A stretch of DNA of 64,000 nt from Fundidesulfovibrio putealis DSM 16056 (GTDB taxonomy: Bacteria > Desulfobacterota > Desulfovibrionia > Desulfovibrionales > Desulfovibrionaceae), in assembly GCF_000429325.1 (NCBI RefSeq), contig NZ_KE386885.1:647958-711957 (forward strand), given 5' to 3'. Shown piece after piece: positions 8,574 through 16,124 of this stretch (position 1 is the first letter of the stretch; the number at the start of each line of letters is the position of its first letter). The notes under the pieces were generated by a model. It did not search any database, had not been told where the DNA came from, and saw only the letters and a list, made by a program, of their open reading frames with translations. Both the position numbers and the translations under genes were made by a program.

Positions 8574-9443
8574 ATGCGCGCTATCACCACCGTGACCCTG
8601 GCCCTGCTGCTGACCGTGTTCGCGGCAAGCGCCCAGGCCCAGGGCAACAAGCAGCTCATGAGCGAGCGGATGGCCCAGCAGGACCTCAAGAGGAACCTGG
8701 TGGAGGCGGTCATCGGCTTCAAGGTCAAGAGCGAAACCGAGTTCGGCCTCACCGAGGACGCCAAGTACCAGGCCGACACCAAGGCCGCCGCCGTGATCAA
8801 GGGCATCAAGGTCGACAAGATGATCTACGACCGCGAGAAGGACGTGGCTCTGTGCTTCGGCCACATCGAGCTGAAAGACGTGGTCAACGTGCTCGGCGAG
8901 CGGATCAGCTTCAAGGACGTGCGCGTGGAAGGCTTCGGCTTCGGCACCATGACCGAGACCTCGCGCCCGGCGTTGCGCGCGCTTCGCGCCGCCCAGATCA
9001 ACGCCTATGACGAGATGGCCACGCTGCTGGTGGGCGAGAAGATCCTGTCTCGCAGCACCGCCGAGAACTTCATCCTGACCAAGGACTCCAACCGCTCCAA
9101 GGTCTGCGCCGCCGTGTTCGGGGCCTACATCCCCAACCCCGGCATCGGCTCCCCCAACCGGGGCTGGGGCTGGGACGAGTCCGGCAACGCCTTCGTGTTC
9201 CTGGAGATGGACGCCCGCAAGGTCAAAGACGTGCTGGGCAACCTGATGGTCTACAAGGGCGAGAACATCCTGCGCGTGATGGGACGCGGCGCGCAGAAGG
9301 ACGAGCTGTCCGACGCCCCCGACGGCCAGAATCCCAATCTGGTGCGCGACCCCGGCTCCAAGACCCAGTACCAGGACCTGGGCATGCCCGGCTCCAAGCC
9401 GCCCGCGCCCCCGGCGGACCTGACCGGAAAGCCCGCCCAATAA
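8574..9443 (+). CDS. LPP20-like exported protein, paralogue 2
   Basis: 289 residues with a signal peptide ending AQA-Q. It aligns along its length with the product of 7364-8248 (for example VIGFKVKSE.EFGLTEDA, AENFILTKDSNRSKVCA, NRGWGWDE.GN), so the two arose by tandem duplication. Differences concentrate in the signal peptide and the Pro-rich tail. The start at 8574 follows GAGGACGAG; the extra in-frame codons upstream overlap the small gene and lack export features. It is the last gene of the cluster, followed directly by a terminator. Confidence 0.8.
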   Translation: MRAITTVTLALLLTVFAASAQAQGNKQLMSERMAQQDLKRNLVEAVIGFKVKSETEFGLTEDAKYQADTKAAAVIKGIKVDKMIYDREKDVALCFGHIELKDVVNVLGERISFKDVRVEGFGFGTMTETSRPALRALRAAQINAYDEMATLLVGEKILSRSTAENFILTKDSNRSKVCAAVFGAYIPNPGIGSPNRGWGWDESGNAFVFLEMDARKVKDVLGNLMVYKGENILRVMGRGAQKDELSDAPDGQNPNLVRDPGSKTQYQDLGMPGSKPPAPPADLTGKPAQ

Positions 9444-9452
9444 ATGAACGCG

Positions 9453-9482
9453 AACGGGGAGGCCAACGCCTCCCCGTTTTTG
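9453..9482 (+). terminator. Rho-independent terminator ending the exported-protein cluster
   Basis: An 11-bp perfect stem, AACGGGGAGGC with GCCTCCCCGTT, a 4-nt loop and a TTTTT run, starting 10 nt after the stop of the second LPP20-like gene. It closes the 3177-9443 transcript. Confidence 0.9.
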
Positions 9483-9488
9483 TCAGAC

Positions 9489-10448
9489 ATGCACCACAAA
9501 TCCCCAATGCCATCAGAACCGTCCCACGCCGTGACCGCGCCCGCCAATTCCCCGAAGATACTGACCGTCTCCCCAGCCGAGGCCGGGCAGAAGCTGGTGC
9601 AGTACCTGGGGCGCGTGCTGGGAAAAGACCTGCCGGGCTCGGTGCTCATGCGCTGGATACGCACCGGGCAGGTGCGCGTGGACGGCAAGCGGGCCAAGCC
9701 CTTCGACCGCCTGGACGCCGGGCAGGCCGTGCGCCTCCCCCCCTTCGCGGAGATTCCCCAAACAGCACAAAGCGTCACACCCCTGGACCTGCCGGTGCTG
9801 GCCCGGACGGACGACTGGCTGGTGATCGCAAAACCGGTCGGTCTGCCCGTGCATCCGGGCAGCGGCTGGACGGACTCGGTGCAGACCCGGCTTGCGCTGG
9901 CGTTTGCCGGGTCGGCCTTCGTGCCATCCATCGCCCACCGACTGGACCGCGACACCTCCGGCGTGCTGCTGGTGGCCAGGACGCACCGGGCGCTGACCTC
10001 GGCGCACGCCCTGTTCAAGGGCGGCGGCGCGGCCAAGGAGTACCTGTGCTGGGTGCGGGGGCGCTGGGAGTTGTCTGGGCTTAATGAGCCCGTGGAGATG
10101 CTGGACCGCCTGGAGAAGTGCGGCCCCGAGGGACGCGAGAAGATGGTCCGCGCCTCTGGAGGCGACGGCAAAGAGGCCAGGCTTAGGGCCACGCCCCTGG
10201 TGATTCAGGCGGAACACACGCTTGTGGCCGTGCGGCTGTTCACCGGGCGCACCCATCAGATCCGCGCGCAGCTCAGTCTTCGCGGCCACGCCATCGTGGG
10301 CGACGCCAAGTACGGGGGAGGCGCCCCGCCCATGCTGCTGCACGCCTGGAGGCTGGCGATAGGCGAGGACGTGTTCGCCTGCCCGCCGCCCTGGGCCGGG
10401 CGGTGGACAGTGGGGGACGATCTGCTGGAGACGCCTGCACCGCGCTGA
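9489..10448 (+). CDS. RluA-family 23S rRNA pseudouridine synthase (RluC/RluD type)
   Basis: 319 residues. An S4-like RNA-binding domain comes first (LMRWIRTGQVRVDGKRAKPFDRLDAGQAVRLPP), then the catalytic domain with HRLDRDTSGVLL holding the nucleophilic Asp, and the C-terminal GRTHQIRAQL motif. It isomerises uridines in large-subunit rRNA. I placed the start at 9489 because an ATG at 9444 lies upstream of and reads through the terminator hairpin; 9507 is also possible. No ribosome-binding site is obvious for either. Confidence 0.9.
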   Translation: MHHKSPMPSEPSHAVTAPANSPKILTVSPAEAGQKLVQYLGRVLGKDLPGSVLMRWIRTGQVRVDGKRAKPFDRLDAGQAVRLPPFAEIPQTAQSVTPLDLPVLARTDDWLVIAKPVGLPVHPGSGWTDSVQTRLALAFAGSAFVPSIAHRLDRDTSGVLLVARTHRALTSAHALFKGGGAAKEYLCWVRGRWELSGLNEPVEMLDRLEKCGPEGREKMVRASGGDGKEARLRATPLVIQAEHTLVAVRLFTGRTHQIRAQLSLRGHAIVGDAKYGGGAPPMLLHAWRLAIGEDVFACPPPWAGRWTVGDDLLETPAPR

Positions 10449-10478
10449 AGGGGCGGTGGAGTTCCGCTCCGGACCTCA

Positions 10479-10617
10479 CCAGGGCTCTGCCCTGGACCCG
10501 GCAGGGGGATGATCCCCCTGCACCATGCATCCGCTTCGCGTAACGCCCCGCTCCTGTGGGTGACAGGATGGGATAATAAGGGATTCCAAAGGGCGCAGCC
10601 CTTTGGCCGCCGGAGGC
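10479..10617. repeat. Cluster of intergenic palindromic repeats
   Basis: Three palindromes lie between convergent genes: CCAGGGC/GCCCTGG at 10479-10495, GCAGGGGGAT/ATCCCCCTGC at 10501-10521, and CCAAAGGGC/GCCCTTTGG at 10586-10606 followed by CCGCCGGAGGC. The same modules recur at 52299-52509 and 55351-55518. They look like REP/BIME-type or MITE-type intergenic elements. No coding potential is seen in this 190-bp gap. Confidence 0.7.
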
Positions 10618-10638
10618 TTTCCCCACTGCGAATTGGCG

Positions 10639-11382
10639 CTACTTTTTTCCTGAAAAGGCCTGCCGGGCCATCTGTCCCAGCACCACGGCCCCGGCCTGGG
10701 CCACGTTCAGCGACTCGAACCCTCCCGGCATGGGAATGAACAGGCTCCCCTCGCAGCGCTTGGCCACGCCGGGCCGCACGCCCTTTTCCTCACCGCCGAG
10801 CACCAGCACCAGCGGGAAATTGAAATCGGCCTTGAACACGTCCCCGCCCTTGGGTCCGGCCTCGGCCTTGTAGATGGTGAACCCGGCGTCGTAGCAGGCT
10901 TCCAGCTCGCGCGAGAGGTTGGTGCACAGGCGCACCGGCAACCGCTCAAGCGCTCCAGCGGAGCTTTTCGAGGCTGCGCCGCCCAGGCGAGCGCCGTGAT
11001 GCTTGGGCACGATCAGCCCGCCGCCGCCAAGCGCAAGCAGCGTCCGGGCAAGGCTCCCCACGTTGCCGGGGTCCTGCACCTGGTCCAGGGCCAGGATCAC
11101 GGGCAGGGGAGCGCGGCGTGCGTTGTCCAGAAGCTCGTCCAGTTCCACGAACGATTTCGCGGCCACGAAGGCGGCCACGCCCTGGCGGCAGCCGGGCACG
11201 CTGCGCTCCAGCGAATCATCGGGCAGGAAGCGGAAACGGATGCCAGACGCCTTGCAGGCGTCGATCAGTTCCTTGATGTCCTGGCCCTTCAGGCCCTGTC
11301 GCAACACCACGTGCTCGATGCTTCCGGGGTCGCGTCCGACCAGTTCCAGGACCGGTTTGCGGCCCATGACGACGTTGTCCAT
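10639..11382 (-). CDS. rlmB: 23S rRNA 2'-O-methyltransferase of the TrmH/SpoU family (RlmB-like)
   Basis: 247 residues. A short N-terminal substrate-binding domain (GRKPVLELV..., an L30e-like fold) precedes the SpoU/TrmH knot. The three family motifs are LDQVQDPGNVGSLART, LVLGGEEKGV and IPMPGGFESLNVAQAGAV. RlmB methylates G2251 of 23S rRNA; the domain order matches RlmB better than TrmL or TrmH. It is convergent with the pseudouridine synthase, across the repeat cluster. A 234-bp gap (11383-11616) separates it from the divergent mltD-like gene, and I see no clear promoter boxes or other feature there. Confidence 0.9.
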   Translation of the reverse strand: MDNVVMGRKPVLELVGRDPGSIEHVVLRQGLKGQDIKELIDACKASGIRFRFLPDDSLERSVPGCRQGVAAFVAAKSFVELDELLDNARRAPLPVILALDQVQDPGNVGSLARTLLALGGGGLIVPKHHGARLGGAASKSSAGALERLPVRLCTNLSRELEACYDAGFTIYKAEAGPKGGDVFKADFNFPLVLVLGGEEKGVRPGVAKRCEGSLFIPMPGGFESLNVAQAGAVVLGQMARQAFSGKK

Positions 11383-11616
11383 GATCCTTCCTACGGTACA
11401 TTCTGCATGTTCGGGACAGATGAAACACCATCCCGTGGCCGCAGAGTAGCAGAGAATGGCAATATTACAAGAGTTTCATGCGGGAACTCGCTTGCTCTTT
11501 TTGCTTTTAGTGGGTAACTGGCCAACCATCGAAGAATAAGCACAATCAATCCAGACCGGAACACGGCCGCGCCCTCTCCCTCCTCCTTCCAGCGGCTTGC
11601 CAGTCCCGGAGGACAC

Positions 11617-13629
11617 ATGCCCGTATCGCCGCGACTGTTTCTGAAACTCCTTCTCGTCTTTTGTCTGGCCTTTTCTGGCGCGTGCGCCAAGAAGCAGGTC
11701 TCCGACAACCAGGACATGAAGCCCAACCTCGATCCCGAGCTCTCCGACGATTTCCTCAAGATAAAACGCCCCAGGCCCCTGACCCTGCAGGAGAAGGAGG
11801 CCCTGGCCTCCAAGACCGACATCCCCTTCAACCTGGACGTTGCGGAGACCGAAGAGGTCCAGGCCTTCCTGACCTACTTCACCCAGGAGCGCCGCGAGAC
11901 CATGGAACGCTGGCTGGAGCGCGCCGCGCCGCACCTGCCCTACATCCGCGCCGTGCTGGCCACCCACAAGCTGCCCCCCGACATCATCGCGCTGCCCTTC
12001 ATCGAGTCCGGTTACAACACCATGGCCTACTCGCCGGTGGGCGCGGGCGGCATGTGGCAGTTCATGCCCGCCACTGGCCGCCGTTTCGGCCTCTCCGTCG
12101 ACTGGTGGGAGGACGAGCGCAGAAACCCCTATCTGGCCACCATCGCCGCCGCCAAATACCTGGGCGAGCTCTACAACATGTTCGGCGACTGGAACCTGGC
12201 CCTGGCCGCCTACAACTGCGGCGAAGGCAAGATGAGCCGCGTCATCAGCCAGTCCGGCCATACCAACTTTTTCGACATCGCCAAGAATCCCAACCTCCTC
12301 AAGCAGGAGACCCGCCACTACGTGCCCAAGTTCCTGGCCGTGCTCAAGGTGTTCAAGAACCTGAAGGCCCTGGGCTTCAAGCCGGTCAACTGGAGCGCCG
12401 GGCAGGTGCTTGAAGAGGTGCCCGTCCCCGGCGGCACCGACCTTGCCGCCCTGGCCGAGGCCTGCTCCATGAGCTGGGACGAGTTCCACAAGTACAACTC
12501 CGGTTTCCGCCGCCAGGTGAGCCCGCCGGACCGCGCAAGCCAGGTCTATGTGCCGGTCACCAAGAAGGAGCTGGCCCTGGCCTATCTTGCCAACCCCACC
12601 TGCGTGGCCAACCGGGGCATCCGCTCCTACACCACCGCCGGGACCGACTCCTGGTGGAACATTTCTAAGCGCACCGGAGTGCCCATCGCGGCGCTTCGCC
12701 AGATGAACCCCACCGTTGGCGACGCCGTGACCCCCGGCCAGACCGTGTACGTGCCCCTGGACAGCTCCGCCCAGGACTCCGCGCTGGCCGACCTGGACGA
12801 CAGGCCCGCCGGACGCGCTGAGGTGGCCAAGTCTCAGGTCCACAAGCTCAAGAAGGGCGAGAGCCTGGCCGCCCTGGCCAAGCAGTACGGCGTGTCCCAG
12901 ACGGACATCCTCAAGGCCAACAGCCTGAAATCCGAAAAGCAGCTGGCTGCGGGCAAGTCCATCACCATTCCCGGCAAGGCCGTTGCCGCAGGGGCCGCCT
13001 GTCCGCCCGTGCAGCCCAAGTCCGGCGTGGCCGTGGCCGAGGCCAAAACCGTGGAGGTCAAGAAGGGGCTCACCCTGGCCGCCGTGGCCGCCGCCAACAA
13101 GGTGGACGTGAAGACCCTGATGGCCGCCAACGGCATAAGCTCGGAGAAGGACCTCAAGGCCGGGATGAAGCTGAAGATTCCGGGCGAGGTGGCCTCCGCC
13201 CCTGTTGCGGCCCAGACCGCAGCGGCCAAGCAGCCCGAAGCCCCGGCCAAGAATCAGGCCCAGGCCGAGAAGCTGGCCGCCCTGGCCAAGAGCCAGCAGC
13301 CCGCGCCTCAGCCGGTCGCGCAGGCTCCTGCATCGTCCAAGGACCCCAAAGCCGCCCCCGCCCAGGCTGCCGCATCACCGGCCAAGGATGCCAAGGGCGC
13401 GCCCGTCCAGGTCGCTGCCGCCAAGAACCAGCCCTCGCCCGCACCAGCTCCCGCAAAGGACGCGCACAAGCCCAGCGGCCCCGTGCAGTACAAGGTGGAG
13501 AACGGCGAGACGGTCTGGAGCATCGCCCGCAAGTTCAAGGTGGACCCGGTGGCTCTTTTGAGCTGGAACAACCTGGACAAGTCCGTGCACCTGAAGCCGG
13601 GCGACAAACTGAAGATCAACGTGCAGTAG
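11617..13629 (+). CDS. mltD: MltD-like lytic transglycosylase with LysM repeats
   Basis: 670-residue outer-membrane lipoprotein. The signal peptide ends FSGAC (Cys23). The goose-lysozyme-like domain holds the catalytic Glu130 in IESGYN, followed by GAGGMWQFMPATGRRFGL and AAYNCGEGKMSRV. The C-terminal half carries LysM-type modules (around residues 407-450, 473-520 and 622-670, the last being VENGETVWSIARKFKV..LLSWNNL), separated by an Ala/Pro/Lys-rich linker of about 100 residues. It cleaves peptidoglycan glycan strands to anhydro-muropeptides. Slightly long for MltD because of the extra linker. Transcription ends at the hairpin at 13651. Confidence 0.92.
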   Translation: MPVSPRLFLKLLLVFCLAFSGACAKKQVSDNQDMKPNLDPELSDDFLKIKRPRPLTLQEKEALASKTDIPFNLDVAETEEVQAFLTYFTQERRETMERWLERAAPHLPYIRAVLATHKLPPDIIALPFIESGYNTMAYSPVGAGGMWQFMPATGRRFGLSVDWWEDERRNPYLATIAAAKYLGELYNMFGDWNLALAAYNCGEGKMSRVISQSGHTNFFDIAKNPNLLKQETRHYVPKFLAVLKVFKNLKALGFKPVNWSAGQVLEEVPVPGGTDLAALAEACSMSWDEFHKYNSGFRRQVSPPDRASQVYVPVTKKELALAYLANPTCVANRGIRSYTTAGTDSWWNISKRTGVPIAALRQMNPTVGDAVTPGQTVYVPLDSSAQDSALADLDDRPAGRAEVAKSQVHKLKKGESLAALAKQYGVSQTDILKANSLKSEKQLAAGKSITIPGKAVAAGAACPPVQPKSGVAVAEAKTVEVKKGLTLAAVAAANKVDVKTLMAANGISSEKDLKAGMKLKIPGEVASAPVAAQTAAAKQPEAPAKNQAQAEKLAALAKSQQPAPQPVAQAPASSKDPKAAPAQAAASPAKDAKGAPVQVAAAKNQPSPAPAPAKDAHKPSGPVQYKVENGETVWSIARKFKVDPVALLSWNNLDKSVHLKPGDKLKINVQ

Positions 13630-13650
13630 CGCGAGAGATTCTCGAACGAT

Positions 13651-13688
13651 AAAGGGCGCGCGCCGGACATCCGGCGCGCGCCCTTCGT
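13651..13688. terminator. Bidirectional terminator between mltD-like gene and ADH synthase
   Basis: A 15-bp perfect stem AAGGGCGCGCGCCGG / CCGGCGCGCGCCCTT with ACAT loop. A short T-rich tail follows on the plus strand and TTTAT on the minus strand. It lies between two convergent genes and can serve both. Confidence 0.85.
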
Positions 13689-13713
13689 TATTAAGGGGAG
13701 TGCTGTTGGCGTT

Positions 13714-14520
13714 CTATTCGCCCAGCCCTTCCAGGCCCTTCATGGCCTCGTCCACTTCCCAGCCGTCGTGCACGATCTTGCCCAGCGCCTGCAGAAGCCG
13801 CGTGGGGTCCTTGTGCTGGAAGATGTTGCGCCCGACCGAAAGGCCGGAGCCCCCGGCCTGCACCGAGTCGAACACCATGCGCAAAAAGTCCCTGGTGGTG
13901 GCGGTCTTGGGGCCGCCCGCGATCACCACGGGGATGCGCGCCCCGGCCACCACGGACGCGAACGACTCCGGGTCGCCCGTGTAGGGCACCTTCACCACGT
14001 CCGCGCCCAGCTCCATGCCCACGCGCGCGCAGTGCGCCACCACGTCCGGGGCGAATTCGTCCGTGATCTTGGGGCCGCGCCCGTAGACCATGGCCAGCAC
14101 CGGGATGCCCAGGCGGGCGGCGTCGCGGGTGATGCGGCCTGCGTCGGCCAGCATGTCGCGCTCGGAGTCGTCGCCCAGGTTCAGGTGCAGGCTCACGGCG
14201 TCCGCGCCCAGGTACACGGCCTCTTCCACGTCGCAGACCAGGGTCTTGGCGCCGGGGAAGGGCGAAAGCACGGTGGATGCCGACAAGTGTACGATAAGCC
14301 CGATGTCGCGCCCGCGCGCCCGGTGTCCGCAGGGGACCACGCCCTTGTGCATGAGCACGGCGTTGGCCCCGCCTTCCACGATGCGGGTGACCGTGTCTCG
14401 CATGTCGGTCAGGCCCGCGATGGGGCCTACGGTGACGCCGTGGTCCAGGGGGACGATGATGGCCCGGCCCGTGTCGCGGTTGAAGATGCGTTCGATGCGG
14501 ATGGTTTTGCCGATGTGCAT
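13714..14520 (-). CDS. 2-amino-3,7-dideoxy-D-threo-hept-6-ulosonate (ADH) synthase
   Basis: 268-residue class I aldolase of the DeoC/LacD/FbaB type. In methanogens and Desulfovibrio it makes the first intermediate of the alternative shikimate route, replacing DAHP synthase. Key residues are visible: Asp26/His27 in IVPLDHG, Tyr146 in VYGRGPK and the Schiff-base Lys177 in [14 protein letters not shown] chose the ATG at 14520 because AGGAGA precedes it; the ATG five codons earlier lacks one. Transcription passes a Phe/Tyr/Trp-rich leader ORF and a terminator first, so it is probably attenuated by aromatic amino acid supply. The partner DHQ synthase II is not in the window. A degenerate paralogue lies at 44958. 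Confidence 0.9.
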   Translation of the reverse strand: MHIGKTIRIERIFNRDTGRAIIVPLDHGVTVGPIAGLTDMRDTVTRIVEGGANAVLMHKGVVPCGHRARGRDIGLIVHLSASTVLSPFPGAKTLVCDVEEAVYLGADAVSLHLNLGDDSERDMLADAGRITRDAARLGIPVLAMVYGRGPKITDEFAPDVVAHCARVGMELGADVVKVPYTGDPESFASVVAGARIPVVIAGGPKTATTRDFLRMVFDSVQAGGSGLSVGRNIFQHKDPTRLLQALGKIVHDGWEVDEAMKGLEGLGE

Positions 14521-14570
14521 GGTGTTCTCCTGCATCCGTTTCCCGGGGGTGGAAGCCCGCTCCCGGCATG

Positions 14571-14605
14571 AAAAAGGGGCCGCGAACGTCTTCGTTCGCG
14601 GCCCC
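14571..14605 (-). terminator. Attenuator terminator in the ADH synthase leader
   Basis: A perfect 13-bp stem (GGGGCCGCGAACG with its complement) and 4-nt loop, followed on the minus strand by TTTTT. It stands between the leader ORF and the ADH synthase start, in the transcribed leader. The 5' arm GGCCGCG (14603-14597) can instead pair with CGUGGCC (14651-14645), which overlaps the Trp codon of the leader ORF; that would be the antiterminator. Confidence 0.88.
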
Positions 14606-14631
14606 GTGGAAAGGCGCTTCGTGTTGTGTTC

Positions 14632-14718
14632 CTACGATATGCCCGGCCACGTCCCGCGATTGCGGACGGCGTAGGAATAATAATACTGGGAAAAGTCGCG
14701 GGCAAGGTTCTTGCTCAT
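14632..14718 (-). CDS. Aromatic amino acid leader peptide (attenuator ORF)
   Basis: 28 codons read as MSKNLARDFSQYYYSYAV..., ending ...GTWPGIS. It holds one Phe, a YYYSY run (four Tyr in five codons) and one Trp, all products of the pathway begun by the downstream ADH synthase. The sequence CGUCCGCAAUCGCGGGACG inside it folds as a protector hairpin. CGUGGCC can pair with the terminator 5' arm. This is the classic ribosome-stalling attenuator layout. No Shine-Dalgarno precedes the ATG; a -35 box 31 nt upstream suggests the mRNA begins at or next to the ATG. An in-frame ATG six codons earlier is possible but would lie inside the promoter spacer. Confidence 0.8.
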   Translation of the reverse strand: MSKNLARDFSQYYYSYAVRNRGTWPGIS

Positions 14719-14727
14719 GGAAAAGGA

Positions 14728-14755
14728 TTTAGACATGCTGGCCCGGGCCTGTCAA
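14728..14755 (-). promoter_or_regulatory. Promoter of the aromatic leader / ADH synthase
   Basis: TTGACA (14755-14750), a 16-nt spacer, and TCTAAA (14733-14728, 4 of 6 to consensus). The start site would fall near 14721, only a few bases before the leader ATG at 14718. Confidence 0.6.
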
Positions 14756-14821
14756 GCCACAGGACCGGCCGGATATGCCGGAAAACGCAATCGGTCCAGG
14801 AGGCCGGACCCGGAGGAACGC

Positions 14822-15046
14822 ATGATAGTCACGGTTCGTTGTCTGGCTTCGCTGTCGCGGTTGCAGCCCGATCCCCCGCACATGGACTTCCCGGAGGGGG
14901 CGGTCCTGGCGGACGTCTACCAACGGCTGGGCCTCGCGCCTGACCCGGACGTGGTGGCCATCCTGGATGGCGGTCCGGCAAACCCGCTGACACCCTTGAA
15001 AAATGGCTGCGTGATCGAGCTTGTGCCAATGGTCGAGGGAGGTTGA
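14822..15046 (+). CDS. MoaD/ThiS-family sulfur carrier protein
   Basis: 74 residues with a beta-grasp pattern and the C-terminal Gly-Gly that is adenylated and thiocarboxylated in MoaD and ThiS. It sits 40 nt before moaA, so it is most likely the small subunit of molybdopterin synthase. The sequence is diverged and ends VPMVEGG. The ATG at 14822 follows CGGAGGAACGC; codons upstream in frame lie in the divergent promoter region of the aromatic leader. A MoeB/ThiF-type activating enzyme and MoaE are not in the window. Confidence 0.8.
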   Translation: MIVTVRCLASLSRLQPDPPHMDFPEGAVLADVYQRLGLAPDPDVVAILDGGPANPLTPLKNGCVIELVPMVEGG

Positions 15047-15086
15047 TCCCCTTTCCTTGATGGTGTTTTTGGCATAACATGACTCC

Positions 15087-16121
15087 ATGGAATCGCGCAC
15101 TGCACTTTCTTCCCGCCTGGATTCGCCCCGGCTGGCCGACAGCTTCGGACGCGTTGTCAACTATCTGCGGGTGAGCGTCACCGACCGCTGCAACCTGCGC
15201 TGCATGTATTGCCGCCCGGTGCAGGATTTCAAGGCCATCGAGCACTCCGACATCCTCTCCTACGAGGAGTACCTGCGGATAATAAAGCTGGCCGTTCCCC
15301 TGGGGCTCAGCAAGATCCGCCTCACCGGGGGCGAGCCCCTGGCGCGCCGGGGCTTCCACCGCTTCCTGGACGAGGTGATGAAGGCTGCGCCGGGCATGGA
15401 CGTGCGCCTGACCACCAACGGCACGCTGCTGGCCGGGCAGGCTAAAACGCTTGCGGGCCTTGGGCTCAAGGCCGTCAACATTTCGCTCGATTCGCTCGAC
15501 CCCGAGACCTTCCACCGCATCACCGGGGCGGACCTGTTCCATCAGGCGCGCAGCTCCATCGACGAGTGCCTGGAGGCCGGAATCCGCGTCAAGGTGAACG
15601 CCGTGGCCCTCAAGGGCCTGAACGACCACGAGCTGCCCGCCTTCCTGGAACTGGCCCGCACCCACCCCCTGGACATGCGCTTCATCGAGTTCATGCCCAT
15701 CGGCGGCGACACCCTGTGGGACGACACCCTGTACTGGCCCGCCTCGGACATCCTGGAGCGCGCCGGACAACTGGCCGAGCTCTCCCCGGTGGTTTACGGC
15801 GACGAGGGGCACGGCCCGGCCCGCATGTGGCAGATCGCGGGCGGCCAGGGCCGCCTGGGGGTGATCTCCGGGCTGTCCGGCCACTACTGCCTGACCTGCA
15901 ACCGCCTGCGCCTGACCTGTGACGGCAGGCTGCGCCCCTGCCTGTACTCCGACACCGAGTACCGGCTGCGCCCGCTTTTGCGCTCGGAGAAGTCCAGCGA
16001 CGGCAAGGTGCTGGAGGTGCTCAGGCGCGCGTTGGCGCGAAAGCCCATGGGGCACAAACTTCTGGCCGAGCGGGGCAGGCGCGGCGTGTGCGCCAAGTCC
16101 ATGACCTCCATCGGGGGATGA
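15087..16121 (+). CDS. moaA: GTP 3',8-cyclase MoaA
   Basis: 344 residues. The radical SAM cluster motif CNLRCMYC (Cys35, 39, 42) is near the N terminus. A second 4Fe-4S site is formed by CLTCNRLRLTCDGRLRPC in the C-terminal part, and the chain ends SMTSIGG, the catalytic Gly-Gly tail specific to MoaA. It converts GTP to 3',8-cyclo-7,8-dihydro-GTP, the first step of molybdopterin synthesis. Length is normal. It lies between the MoaD-like gene and moeA in one operon. Confidence 0.97.
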   Translation: MESRTALSSRLDSPRLADSFGRVVNYLRVSVTDRCNLRCMYCRPVQDFKAIEHSDILSYEEYLRIIKLAVPLGLSKIRLTGGEPLARRGFHRFLDEVMKAAPGMDVRLTTNGTLLAGQAKTLAGLGLKAVNISLDSLDPETFHRITGADLFHQARSSIDECLEAGIRVKVNAVALKGLNDHELPAFLELARTHPLDMRFIEFMPIGGDTLWDDTLYWPASDILERAGQLAELSPVVYGDEGHGPARMWQIAGGQGRLGVISGLSGHYCLTCNRLRLTCDGRLRPCLYSDTEYRLRPLLRSEKSSDGKVLEVLRRALARKPMGHKLLAERGRRGVCAKSMTSIGG

Positions 16122-16124
16122 CGC

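Noticed and set aside
2397-9443. Calling the exported cluster a curli or flagellar H-ring operon
   Set aside because: CsgG- and FlgT-like folds are there, but csgA/B/E/F, flgO/flgP proper and any flagellar structural gene are absent, so the known names would overstate the evidence.
9444-9488. ATG at 9444 as start of the pseudouridine synthase
   Set aside because: The first 15 codons encode the terminator hairpin at 9453-9482 and have no similarity to the family; 9489 or 9507 is more plausible.
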